Source: Siphonodentalium dalli
Taxonomy: Eukaryota > Mollusca > Scaphopoda > Gadilida > Siphonodentaliidae
Reading direction: 5' to 3'
Length of the DNA: 64,000 bases
Assembly (NCBI GenBank): GCA_032622095.1
Contig: CP136064.1
Location: forward strand, 258,455,863 to 258,519,862
A program made the position numbers and the translations under genes. Each line of letters starts with the position of its first letter. Position 1 is the first letter of the stretch. A model generated the notes under the pieces. That model was not told the DNA's origin and did no database searches. It saw only the letters and a list, made by a program, of their open reading frames with translations. Below, one piece after another: positions 29,601 to 44,200 of this stretch.

Positions 29601-32183
29601 ATAAACAAAGTCCAATAACTCTGGTAAAAATATCCGACCGGACCTGGCTTGCGAACTCATTCTAGGTAATGGTCAGTTGAACTCATATGCCAAATATCTT
29701 TGAAATCCGTTGAGATTTGTGGAAATGAGCCCTGTGACATCGTCTATTTGCTATTTGGTAAATTCAACAAAATAATAAACAAAGTCCAATAACTCCGGTA
29801 ATGGTCAGGTGAACTCATATACCACAAATCTTATGACTCTTATGACTCTTACAAATCCGGACGGACAGACGTACGGACAGACGGAACCCATTCCTATATC
29901 GCCAAATTGAAAATTTGCGGGGGGGATAAAAATGGCTGTAACTCATGTGAAAATAATTGGACAGAACGCATATTTGAACATGGCCTGTAGTTTTAGTGTA
30001 ACATACCAACTTTGGATCAGATTAAATAGCCCAAACTGAAGTTATCGATCAGAAACCAAAAATGTTAAATTTTAAATGTTTTTTCAAAAGGGCGTATAAA
30101 AATAAGTAATACTAAAACCGGAAAGCGAGAATGTAAGTTGCAATTAAGAATGTATTGCATAAAATAGACATTGATTCACTGAAACTAGAACTTGAGAATA
30201 TTCTAAAAAGCTTATTTATCCACAAAAAAGGTGTTTTAGCTATTCTGCATACAGGTTACGGCCATTGTTTAAATAAATATTAGCACATATTGGCATTATT
30301 GAACGTCAATCAAAATAGTAAACAGTGCCCATTTCGAAATTTGAATATTAATGAGATATCGCAACTTCGCAAGCTGGGGATTCCCCGTTCATCTCTGACA
30401 TCAATTTATCTTCCAGAGTCTATATAGACTGAGTGTTGACTGTAATAAAATGTTCTGAGAGTACTAAACATCTCAAAAAAAAGAGTAAGTTTACACTTAA
30501 TACAATGGCCCATATCTCTACAATGATGTATCCAATTGCCCTGAAATTTTGCATATATAACCTTTATGATCAGTCAGCTTAACTACGTTACCCCTTTCTG
30601 AACTAAATGGATACTCTCACACTATATTAATAAAAGTACAGAAGGAGTCCTATTTATTAGAAGAACTTGTTAAGATTAACAATCGACCTATGGTAGGTGC
30701 GTATATATGGTCACCAGGAGACCAATTGTTGCAATTACAAATCTGTTTAGTGAGTGCCCACATCACTCGTAAACTTGGAGACATGAAATTTGCAAGGTGC
30801 GTTACCAGACGGTGGAATGGTGCAAATTTGGGCCAAACTATGTGTAGGATAAGTCACCAGGAGTTAATGTCCACAGTTGGTCAAAATCTAATGTGTGCAA
30901 GCCTTGAAATGGTGGGTCTGTCATTTGCAGAATGAGGTGACGTTACCCTGCAGTGGGCTACCATCACTAAATTCACCCTCAGGGGACCTCATTCTGCTTA
31001 GACCTCATCTTCTGGGCAGTACATATAGTCTTATTATTAATTTTTTAGTTAATTTTTCCCTTCTATTCCGTTTCTATATCACCTAATTTGCAGAAGATAA
31101 ATTGCATAATCGAGGTGAATAATGGGTGAACATCACCAACATCAGCTGGGGAACTTCAATCTGATCCTAGGTCTCTCATAGCAGTTGACACTTCAGCAGA
31201 ATGAGCTTCCCAGAAGGTAAATTTGGTGATACTAGCCCGTTACGTGGGATAGCGTCACTAACTTCACCCTCTGGGGACCGCATTCTGCAAATGACACTCA
31301 CTATTTCAAGGCTTGAATGTGTGGTATGTTTGGTAAGGCTCCTAGATACACTCAGCACTATAGTTGACCCATTTATGTTCTGTGCTATTGTGCTCTGAAT
31401 TTCATACTTCGATGTTTTTTAGAAAATTAATGGCACTATATTTAACAGTAATATTTACATAACAACGGCTTAAACATGTGAAATCTCATAATCGGAGAGT
31501 TATCAAAAATGTTAATAACCATGGCTCAATCGGCCTCTGTGTTTTAAAACAATTGACCAGAAAATGTAGGAATACAAGCTCGGACAAAATTATGCATCTT
31601 GAGAACATTTTTCTATGCCGAAAAAGTGAGATAACTCCACACACAAAAAGTCTGATGGACCTCATAATAGCAAGTGCACAGATTCCCATAGTACAAAATA
31701 TCTGTGCCAAGCTTAAAAAAAAATGACAAAAAAATGTAGGAATAAAAGCTCGGACAAAGTTGATTCTACTAACAGACAGACCGACAGACGCCCCTGACAC
31801 ACAGACGAACAAACAGACAAGCTGATTCCTATAAACCCTCAATAACTTGTTACGGGAGGACCATGGTTCGCCCCGTTGGCCGAAAATTTTGTTATTTGAC
31901 ACTGAAAAGAAGACGTTTCCTTGCACCTGAGTGTCCCACAAAGCAATCCAAAGCTACGTATATTATGCAAGTCGATCCTTTCCGTGGGTGCATTAATTAT
32001 GTTGATGGTATCCAAATAGTTAGTCAGTTAATTACGTACGTAAGACTGCCGTCTGATTGAAGACTATATAAATGAACGGGCTACGCGAGTTTAATACAAT
32101 GTTTACAAATTTATAACTTACAATAAGATTCCAACAGGTATAATGAATCTAAATACTAAAAAGCATAATACCTAGCAAGGAGA

Positions 32184-32215
<32 letters not shown>

Positions 32216-35200
32216 TATGTGTTCGTGTTTATCCTTCATGCATGTAATATGGCTCAAATGAATGGTGTTCTCACTATGAATTCTCTCTATAAAGACTTAT
32301 TTGGGACAGGTTCCGTATTTGTGAAATAAATCACTTTGGGATTTTGTTAAGTATGCATGGCAATATCTGCATAATAATCAACACACGTAGAGAATCACAT
32401 GTATTTTTCAGGAACTTCACTTACCGGTACATCGAACGCAAAACAAATGGTAATACAGCAATAAGATAAATGATCAACATTGGGTAGTTTCATCCACGAA
32501 AATCCCGTGCATAAAAATATCCCCGACTCAGCAAAATGGTGTTCTTTGATCCAATTATGTAACCATACGATAGCACGGGGTCTTCGAGCGTGAATAGTTT
32601 CATCCATGGAATCCCGTGCACAAAAATACCCGCACTCAACAGTCCGGAATTCTTTGATGTTACCGCGACATGTATTACGCTGTATCTAATGTCGCTATTT
32701 GACACGCTCTTTCTTATTTTTTTTCGGGAGATGGACTGTGTCGATTTCATTTTTTCAATATTAATGAAAATAAGTGTAGATATATAGCCTGTTGACCCAG
32801 ACAAGACTGAAAAAGTTTTTAATAACGTCATTTATTTGTGTATGAGCGGGATTACATGCAACGACCGACGGGGGGAATGGATCCGTGGAACGGACCCGCA
32901 GCCGGCCTGGCGGAAACCCTGCTTTAATTTACTCACATCCAATTTCCTTTTCCACTCTATTTGAGAAATCGTTTCATCCTCGTCAGCATCATCTTGACGC
33001 TGCCGCTTCCTGAGTGGCTTTGTTAGCGATTGTGTCAGCAACTTGAACCTTTCTTCAGCTCGTTCGTCAGCTATCATTTCTCGCTGAAGTATTCGATCCC
33101 TACAAGATGTGGAGGCGGAACTCAGGTGAAAAAAAACGTAATAGCGGGATATTATCTCCTACTTTTTATGGTAGAACGACATTTATATTGTCGTCCATTT
33201 GGTGGGTGGAATGATATTTATGGCATTAACGATAGATTTAAGGTAATATTATGTTACTGTGTACATAACGTCGAAAAATCGTCTCCTAGAAAGAAACTTA
33301 TGATGGATATAATTTTGATTACTTACATTGAATTGTCCTTTAAATAATGCTCTTTGCATGATTTATTTGTTACAAAGGGCCTTTGTTATATTAATACGCA
33401 AGTTTATATACAAAAATATATTCACCCATGGAAATGACATCATTTATGACATACTCACCTGCCAAAGGGCCAAATATAATATTGTTGGGGTCATTTGATG
33501 TATTTGATTTTTTCTGACTGGTCATTTATGTGAGAGATGAAACTATTCAAGATATATTTTGTTTCATTTGTTTTACCATTGTCTATTCTATTAGCCAAAG
33601 AAAATCAAATGTCTGGTTGGGGTTAAAAGTCAAAATAAATTAGGGTTTGTAGATATAAAGCTTAAAATTAAAAAAAAATTATTTTAACATGGCTTTTCCT
33701 GTCTAATATTTTATCTGCAGGAATCTTGTAGCAAGATTGAACTAAGAATAAGCCAAGTACCACTACCCTTTATATATTAAACAACAGGAAACAATGCAGC
33801 CATCAGTCACCAATCAAAATAATTTATACAGAATCAGCCCTTGAAATTAGGAAATATGACCCATGGCAAATTTAGTGCTGTGGCCTGCTAGATTCAACAT
33901 GTTGCCATGGCATTTTCCACGGCATTGCTTATTGCCAAGGACAATTACGAGGACTGCAGAATTTAAAGCCACATGGCAGTTTGGAGCCCAAAATATTCTA
34001 GTAAAATCTTGCTTCTGTCATCTATACTAGTCTGGATCGGGTGATCAAAATAGGTTGATAAATATGTGAAATACATCTATACAGATTCTATATGCCAAAC
34101 CAAGACCTGTTAAGTCACAGAATTTAGGTGACCTTCTTAGAAAGCTATCAATTCCGAGAAGCAGGTGTCTAGAGCGAACATTTATAGTTTGACAAGTTTA
34201 TATTTTATGAAATCCATGAATAAACATTGCATTAACACTTTCATGACTGGAGCTTCCTGAAATATTGCGAAAACCCTGTGCCATGCCTTCTCTAAAATAT
34301 ACGTCTCCCATAGGGAGCCTCGCATATATAAGAGAATGCACTGGCCTGATAATATTTACCATGACCTTGCACGCCAGTGCATTCTCTTATGTATGCAAGG
34401 CTCCCTATGGGAGACACGCATTATAAGAGAATACACAGGTACAGGATTTTTAATGCTGCCCAGCGCCACTTCTGTCATGAAAGGGTTAATTATTATTATT
34501 TCATTTAATATCCTGTTAGGAAAATAAGCAATTATTAGAACACTAAAAATCATTTGTATAGCAATTCAAAGGGGATCAAATATAATCGACTCCTTAACCA
34601 CAGCATAATTATGGGTAACTTTTCAGGATTTAGTCGGAAATATGGCTTGTTGCCATTCATCGGAAAGCACTCCCCGATTACTTGAGGCATTACTGTATAT
34701 ACAGACTGACTACATGGTTAATCTAATCTCAGTACCTGAAAAAATGAAAAGGCTGGCAAAGAAACATGTTTGTTTTATCCAGCTTTCTTTTTATCATTTA
34801 CCATGTACAAGTATCTGTATAGTTTAAGGCATTATTTTTGTGACAGTATTAAAAGAACTTGCAATTAAGTAAGTATATCTTGAATCTTCTGTAAGAAAAA
34901 AAGCGATATGTATGGTATCGTGATCTCTGTATCACGATTTACATTGTTACAACAAAACCTTGTTTCGTTACACCCCTATTTGCAACACACATCACCTTTT
35001 TATTGTTGTTTGTTCCTTGAAATCAAGATCTAAAAGTCTCATGCGACTGTTATGCTTCGTTTAAAAACACACTTTCCCATTTCTATTTATAGAAAAGATA
35101 TAACTGATGTGGAAACAGATTTCAATAAATGGAACCGCCAATGTCTTCCAAGAAAGTGTATCGTCAAATATTCAGACACCACTTGGTGATTTATGTAGAA

Positions 35201-38200
35201 AACGACAAGGTTGCTGCAGTTAGTCCACCTATGGTTACTAAATTAAATCACTTTCAAACACCTTGTCGCATTTCAGGGAAAATTCAATGATCTTCAAGGG
35301 CTTGAAAAGTCCTAAATAAAATTCAAGTACTTTCAAGATATTCAAGCACCCTTATTAACCATGTTTATTCATTGACCTATCTAATCTCCTCCCCTTTTAA
35401 ATTATGTCTTCCAAGAAAGTGAATACAAATCACGGAATGCCTGTAATGAAACAAACTGCATTAAAACAAACTGTCACTGACTCGTGATCGCATATACCGC
35501 CTGTACTTGTCAAATATTCAGACACCACTTGGTGATTTATGTAGAAAACGACAAGGTTGCTGCAGTTAGTCAACCTATGGTTACTAAATTAAATCACTTT
35601 CAAACACCTTGTCGCATTTCAGGCAAAATTAAATGATCTTCAAGGGCTTGAAAAGTCCTAAATAAAATTCAAGCGCTTTCAAGATATTCAAGCACAAGTA
35701 CGAATCCTTTGTATTTATTGACCTATTTAATCCCCTCCACTTCTAAATTACGTCGACATAATTTGGAGGCTCACACGAACAATGTCCTTCTAATAACATC
35801 CAATCCAATGTCATCTGCTGTATGACCCTATTCTTTGAATGATAGATGACTTACATATTTTCTCGTTCAATCTCAACAAACTGTGTCATCATCTCCTGGC
35901 AAACTTCTTGCCTTATTTTTGCCTCAATCATTGACTTCTCTCGTTTCTCTTTCTGCAGTTCATTCCGCAATCCACCTATTATGTTCAATAACTCCTGCAA
36001 GGAAAAAATGAATATTTAAGAAATGACTCTCAGATCGAGTGGAGTCATTGGATTTGGACCGGCAGAGTAATTAACCCTTTGAGTGCCAGGGGCCGATCTC
36101 ACATCGGCCCTAAACCTACAAAATAAGTCTGTTAAAGAATATAAGAATAAATTATTAAAATTGTAAAAAAAAACAAAAAACAAAAACAATTGTTAGGCCA
36201 ATGCATTCTCTTATATATGCGAGGCGACCTATGGTCGATTCGCATATATAAGAGAATGCATTGGCACAGGGTATATGGGTTGATACAAAAATCGACCTGG
36301 CACTCAAAGGGTTAAACAAATCCAAAAGGAATCACATGAACTTTGTTTGATTACTCTTCCAGTCAAAACCAATGACCAAAACCGATCTGAATGTCATTTC
36401 TTATAATCATATACCAGTACATTTTAATAGAACATTAATAATTTGAACAACTTTTTTAAAATACCACAACAATTGTAAGTAACATATATTTTTCAAATTC
36501 CAACAGCCTCCCAATAATAACACGCAGCGAGCACGTGCACCTGATCGGTTTGAAGTGACGTATGTGTTTTATCACTTTTTGTGAAGTCGCCCCAACGCAG
36601 CAAGCGCGTGCACATGGTCTGCTTGAAGTGATGTAAGTTTTCATTGCTTTTTATGAAGTGTCGCATTCATTTATTGGTTTATGAACATTGGAAATGTCCA
36701 TGTAAACTGCATGGCGAAATGTACTGATTCTTACAGCTGCTAATTGTGTGGATGTAGAGGGTGTGTGATTATAACACAATTGATGTTAATGTTCTCAGAC
36801 AATTAAATACAGGAAACAAGAGCACAGCCAGAAGTAACACAAATGCTTTAACCCTTTACCCAACAGAACGGCCCTGTGCCAATGCATTCTCTTATATATG
36901 CGAGTCGACCATAGGTCGCCTCGCATATATAAGATAATGCATTGGCTTAACACATTAAAAATTATAAAATTGTTAAAGAATGTAAGAAAAAATGGTAAAA
37001 AAAGATATTTTTTAGGCCAATGCATTCTCTTATATATGCGAGGCGACCTATGGTCGACTCGCATATATAAGAGAATGCATTGGCACAGGGCATAACTGTA
37101 ACCATCACAATGTGGTCAATGAGCCGGTTCCAATGATATCCATATTTGTACGGTTCTATTGAGACAGACCGAAGATATTTTAGGCTGTTGAAGCTTTATT
37201 TGGCCGGTTTTGGCCGGTTTGTTGGGTAAAGGGTTAAATGTATTTCAGAAAGATCTCGAGTTATCACCCGAAAAGCAAGAAAACTAAACTCTCTATGTCA
37301 AAAGCAGTCTGATTCTGATTCAAATCAGACTCTGGAACAAGCTATGCATTGCAGTCTAAACAATTTGACTATCATTCACATTACCGCCGCTATAAATAGC
37401 TTTTGCATGCAATCCCTGAAGTGGGATGTCACAGTGTACAAATATATTTACGATTGACAGTTTCCTTTTCGCGAATAACAAAACTGGGTGTTAATTAGTT
37501 GTCGTAATCTCTAAATTAAAACAATATGTGAAATTAGCAATGTGACAGAAAATCTATTTTTGGCTATGTGGCAAGGAAGTGGAGAATCTAGTGGCAATAT
37601 AAAAATTCTGACAATCACCTACAGTAATGCCCTAAGTAATCGACCCCTTAACCACAGCAGAATTATGGGTAACTTTTCAGGATTTAGTCGGAAATATGGC
37701 TTGTTGTCATTCATCGGAAAGCTCTCACTGAGAAAAGAAATAAAAAATAAAAAAAATTTGTTTAGATATTTTTGGGTTGAATTTTTTTTATGTATGCTTA
37801 AGCATGCTACAGCGAATTTAAAAACAAACTGGATAAAACCTTAGGGGGATGTTATAAATCAAAACTATCACCAAGTATTCATAGTAATAAGGCGACCTAT
37901 GGTCGACTCGCATATTTAAGAGAATGCATTGGCACAGGGTATATGGGTTGATACAAAAATCGGACCTGGCACTGAAAGGGTTAACATTATATAGCTGTGA
38001 TACAAATGTACTTACCTCAATTTCTGAGTCAGAACAATTACCCTCATCTTCATCATCAGGTAAGGCAATCAAGGCTGCCCTATCAGCCTCAGCATTGAAT
38101 TTCGCCATTGTTGCTAGAAATGAAGTGGAAATACCTTAGATTTGTGCAAGCCTGAGTTTAGTGTGCCTGTCATTTGCAGAATGAGGTCCCCAGAGGGTGA

Positions 38201-41200
38201 ATTTAGTGACGCTATCCCGCATAGTGGGCTAGCATCACTAAATTCACCCTCTGGGGACCTCATTCGGCTTAGGCCTCTTCTTCTCTGGAAAGTTTCTTTA
38301 TTATCAAATTTCTATAGAAAGTTCTTCACATAGAATCTATTTCTTTTTTAGTTTAGTTTCTCTATATCCCCAAATTGGCAGATGACACATTGCATAAACG
38401 AGGTTCCCAATGGGTGTCCATTACAATATTCACCATTTGGGAACTTCAAATCTGAGTCAATGTCTCCCATAGCAGATAAGGCCATGCAGAATGAGGTCTC
38501 CAGAGAGTGAATTTGGTGATGCTAGCCTGCTATGCAGGATAGCATCACTAAACTCACCATCTGGGGACCTCATTCTGCAAATGACAGGCACACTTAACTC
38601 AGGCCTGGATTTATGTATGTTGCCTCAATTCATTTTTATTGGGTTTTATTTCAGTACTTAAGACCTGAGTTCTCAATCGTAACAAAATGGTCATGCATCA
38701 ATAGTTGTTTCCCAACAAATGCAAGGGACAAAACAGGGTTACAATAACAGTCTTATTTTGTTCAGCATTAAGAAAACACCAAAGCCCCATATAATTGTTG
38801 CTAATTTGTAGTATTCACAAAACCTAAAGCCCAAACTTCAATATTCCAATTGAATAATTTCAGTGTAATTCTTTTTATTACATAATTAACCCACAAAACC
38901 AGCTTCATAATTATTGTATGACACATGTGTAATATTAGCGCGTGCAATGACATCACGCCATTGTTTAAAAGACTTGCGATTGCTGAAGTTTATGATTGTT
39001 GTTTTCGATGAATACTTCGCATTGCTTCTCATTTATTTGACCATGTGATAAAAGGTATCTCAAACTTGTTCTATTTTATATGTAATTTAACAACCTCGTC
39101 AACTAAATTCTATTTGAGCCTCAGTAAACCTTGGCTCAAATCGAATTTAGTGAACTCGGTTGATAAATTCCGTATAAAATAGAAACTCATGTGAGATCCT
39201 CTATTTATTGAATGGTAAGAATTTCAGCATATGATCTGGAATACTAACCATATATTGATACTATAAAGCTCTGTGCTACCAAAAGCTTGCTAAAATAAAA
39301 TATCATGCGTCTCCAATGGTGCTATATCCAAAGCTCTATAGTATAATCTACCAGACTTATACGTCATCCTCCAAACTAAAAAACTGATTCATATTCATGT
39401 GGCAAACTGTGTATCAAGATATGTATTGTTTTGCGACACAAACCATATCTCCGATCCGTAACAATAATACATAAAACTCAAGGACACAATGGATGGATTG
39501 ATTGATTGATTGATGTTTATTGTCGCTTTCAGCAGCTAAGGCCATATCATGACATTGCCAGTTTTAGTGGTGGAGGAAATCTGTACACTTGCGACTAATC
39601 TAACAGTGATTCCAATGGCTGATAAACTCGTCAACCATGTGCGGCAAACCACCGGCCATCGGCGAGTAACTGGCAACTCCACCAGATAAAGATTTCGAGT
39701 TACAAAGTCCACGATGGAAGCATGTGGATTTGAACCCTTATCGCCAGCGCTGGAGGGCGAAAGAGCTTGGAGTTATACCCCTAAGCGATTGAGCCACCGA
39801 GGCCCCTAAAGGACACAATAGAAAGTAAGAGGCATAGTGATGATTTCGGCAACAGAAGGAAAAACAAAAGGGCGAGTGTGGCAGACTAGGACTTCATGTT
39901 GTGTGTGGTTGAAGGACGAAGACTGGAGAGTAGTTTTAGATCTTTAGTCATCACAGCTTCATGTACAAATGATCGGCGACATGACTCCCAATGAAATCCG
40001 ATTGTAATCTTCGCGGAGTTTATCGCTAAAGGTCTCAAAGAGCAGTATCAAAGTATCAAGTCAGTTCTTGACGATATGGACTCAATTTGTTTAGAAAATG
40101 GTCAGGCTTATATATTAAAGAGCTGGCTTAATTATGAAAAGTAGTGATGTTTGTTATTGTGTCTAGTTGTCAGAAAGTCGTCACTATTAAAGTATCAATT
40201 TAGTAATAACATGACCAGTGCAACTTTAGTATGTTGAACTCTGGCTGTTACAGCTGCACCGGTGAACACTCAAGAGATTTATATATTTTGCATGAGAACC
40301 ATGCAATATCTCGTGATCACACCACCATTAGGTACTACTGTCCTATCAAACACTGGTATATATCCATGCAATTTAGTGCATCGTTGTTTCGAATCTGATG
40401 CAACAATAAACCAGGACTGTGACATGGATGGGGTGCACACCTTTCTCTTACATAGAGTGGGCAGAATTTTTTTTTTAGAATTTCATTCTGAATATATGTC
40501 CTTGGCAGCACTAATCAATAACAGGGCACCAATGAACACATTACTGTATGTATTGCAAGGGATAATGAAGCCTTGGTAGTATTTATAACAAAATACTATG
40601 GCAACATCAATCAGCCAGTGTATACGCAAGTGCGTCGCCATCTTTAAACACTGACTTCCAATGTAAATAATGCAGATTGATGACTGATCAGCAGTTTTAC
40701 TATGATCAGAGATCAATAAAAAAAAAATTTGGGGGGGTTTTTGCATTTTTTTTTATGGGTCGATAAAATTAGTAGGGGTGGAGGTCTGGACTTGGCCGGG
40801 TGGGTTACCAGAAACATCACTATTTGTTTTTAGGCCTGAAGAGAAATAAATACCTGGTGTGGCCCACGGTACAGACGACCGAGGATCAGATAACTCCATC
40901 ACTGGTGAAGGCGGCCGATGCTCAACTTTCTGCACTATAACCTGTAAATGAGTTCGCAAGCAGAGTCTTAGTAAATTGATGACATTAGTAGCTAGCTTAA
41001 TATTGAGCAACTTATATCAAGTAAGCTTCTAGTATTATGTAGTACCTCAATATGATGAAGGAGCAAGATAGATATGGGAGTAATGAATTAAGCTTTAAGC
41101 ATAATTAGCTAATGAATGTGAATTTGGCCCCCCATAAATAGATGAACATCCCCTGTATGAGGAAACCCAATATCCCATGTGAAAAGTAATGTATGTTTTT

Positions 41201-44200
41201 TTTTCAATGCAAACTAAATATATATTATGGAAACAACAGGAATGACATTGCCAAAAAGAAATAAAATAAGTTTTGTTGACCCATCATTATTTAATAATCA
41301 CTCAGAAAAAATTTCAAAAATTTTTCTTTGGGCTCGTACACATTTTGGAAAGTGTAATTCCAGTACTTTTCCAGGACTAAAAGAAAAAATTTCCACTACA
41401 GTAAAATATGAGACTTTGGCTGCATAGAAACACTATTACCTGTTTGGCGATGGCTGAGAATTTGAGAGCATGTAGAGTTTCATCAAACATACTGGAGCAC
41501 TGGTTAATGTTAATTATCATTGCAGCTTTCCCTCGACCACAGAAGAAGTTCTGAAATAGTCTCGTCAGCTTGCTGTCCCTGAATGGAATCAACCTTCTCT
41601 CTCTGAAATTTATAAAGAATTATTTGATCAGATATTTTTAGTACATAGAATTCAACCTGGGGTTTGTTAACTGTTTCTCAACCACTTTTATTTTTGAAAT
41701 GAGCATGCAATTTTTATATTTATTTTTTACCAACTAAATTACCCAGCAGGTAGATTTTTTTATTCGCACTTTTATGACAAAAATTTCCCGGCAGACCAAG
41801 CAAAGAGGTTTTATGACATGTTTTTAACTCATGCATTATCAAAAACATTGTTGATGAATTTTAAACATATATACTTGTGACATTGGTTGTATCTGAGCAT
41901 CTCTGCACATCGACCTAATGTGAGCAATGATGTGGAATATAAGATGTGTTTTAAACATATATACTTGTGACATTGGGTTGTATCTGAGCGTCTCTATACA
42001 TCGACCTAATGTGAGCAATGATGTGGAACATAAGATGTGTTTTAAACATATATACTTGTGACATTGGTTGTATCTGAGCGTCTCTAAACATCGACCTAAT
42101 GTGAGCAATGATGTGGAATAGAAGATGTGTTTTAAACCAGGGTTTCCGCCAGGCTGGCTGCAAGTCCGTCAGATGGACCCATTCCCCCTGCAGACCTTTG
42201 CCATGAAATCCCGCTCATACACAAATAAATGACGTTATTAAAAACTTATATATGATATTTAACCTTATTTTCATTAATAATGACCAAATGGAATCGACAC
42301 AGTCCATCTTCAGAAACAAAAAATAACAGCATGAACAAACCATAAATAGTGACACCCTACAAATAGTTCCACGGGATTCCCCCACGTGATTGGTGGGGAA
42401 TTCCCTATCAGGGGAGATATCACTGGTTCAATTTACTTCAGAGTATGGGAACGTGGAAAATAAAAAAATGCCTCATTTATTATCTTGACGTGAATATTGA
42501 CGTGAATATTGACTAATTTATTCATCATTATTCCAACTTGTATAAAACATGTGTATAATCTGAGGCATGAGGAAACACACAAATATCGTATCATTTATAG
42601 TAAATAAAAATTGCGACTTGGCTTACAGTTGTTTCAGGGCAATGGATCATTAATTTAGTGGTTGCCTCATTGTCGCGAACTGAATCATGAAAATGCTTGG
42701 GCTAATTGCAGTCATTATAAAAGAATCTTTGTGCAACATACACAAGTTCGCGGCTTCGCGTTAATGCCCCATTAAAGAATAACACGCTGACCATGCATGC
42801 CCTCATTCAGAGTAAGAGTTTGTCTAATGCTCGTTCCCGGGCTGGCTTAGATAATCATTCCGATGTGACATCATCCAGTAGAAGTTGCAGACACAGACAG
42901 TTAACTGTGTCACAATAATAGAGATAATCAAAGCTATTATACCGCAGTCATTGAATATCATGCACATGTCCACAATTATTAGTCAGGTCAAGGACGCCCA
43001 ATGTTTTGCTGCTCTTTTGCAGTTGAATTATCATATACTAATACATATAATTTGATATAAATGTGTGAGACAGGGAATAAAATAAAGACACACAGACACA
43101 GTGAGAATGGGTTTGTTTATTACTTTTTTTTTTTAAATCGGATTTATCATCTTTTTAGATTTAATAGTTTGCGCCGGCATTTTGTCTTGTTGCTTACCTG
43201 TGATCGCCGTTTGTTTCTCAAAATCCTGATGAAAAATGACCCTCATGACATACTGATCCATAAGTCGCAGGAAGTTTTTAATAAGGGAAATTGGGTTAGA
43301 AAGTTGCGACTTATTCATCGGCAGGTACGGTAAATGGCAAAATTACAGATAAATTGGTCTTCATATATTCAATTATTTACTGGGTTTCCCCCATAGCAGC
43401 TACCGGACCCATTCCCCCGACCCCTAGCGGAAACCCTGTTTAAACATATATACTTGTGACATTGGTTGTATCTGATCGTCACTATACATCGACTTAATGT
43501 GAGCAATGATGTGGAACATAAGATGTGTTTTAAACATATATACTTGTGACATTGGTTGTATCTGAGCGTCTCTATACATCGACCTAATGTGAGCAATGAT
43601 GTGGAACATAAGATGTGTTTTAAACATATATACTTGTGACATTGGTTGTATCTGAGCGTCTCTATACATCGACCTAACGTGAGCAATGATGTGGAACATA
43701 AGATGTTTTAAACATATATACTTGTGACATTGGTTGTATCTGAGCGTCTCTATACATCGACCTAACGTGAGCAATGACGTGTTGATGTTTCCAGCCTCCT
43801 TCATTCGAATTCCTTCAGCCTGCGTCTTCCCCCATCTCTCTGAACCAGCTAAATCACACAGTGAAAGCCTGCAAATAACAAAAACATGTGTTTCACGTAA
43901 AGCCTAAAAAAATAAGCTTGTGTTTGGGGTAACATGCTCTTAAAAATTCGGGTAGACAGGAATTTGGGCATCGCTGACACTTACATAGCCCTACATCAAT
44001 GTTAACTCACATACTTGATATTTACTGAGTTATTTCCCCTAAAACCAATTATATTAATACTACCTTGATTGCCATTGGTTAACTGTAGCACGTACTGTAA
44101 TAATTATTCACTTCTACACAGTAGCTCTGAATATTGTCCAGAGTGCCGAGTGCCATAATATTCAACAGATCCAGTCTAATAAATTAATAAAATATTCATG

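Noticed and set aside
36795-37095. ORFs encoding repeated [18 protein letters not shown]-like peptides (also at 10283, 44711, 46969, 56751, 57811)
   Set aside because: They are translations of the palindromic MITE hairpins, read similarly on both strands, not genes.
39700-39808. Functional tRNA gene on the minus strand
   Set aside because: Box A and box B are present but a full cloverleaf is not convincing, and the unit has a SINE body, a repeat tail and target duplications.
40262-40579. 105-codon plus-strand ORF
   Set aside because: No domain, overlapping frame on the other strand, intronic and with no supporting splice structure.
43369-43804. Minus-strand ORFs with repeated [17 protein letters not shown]
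   Set aside because: Only the first copy belongs to exon 9; the rest is the exon-derived minisatellite in the intron.
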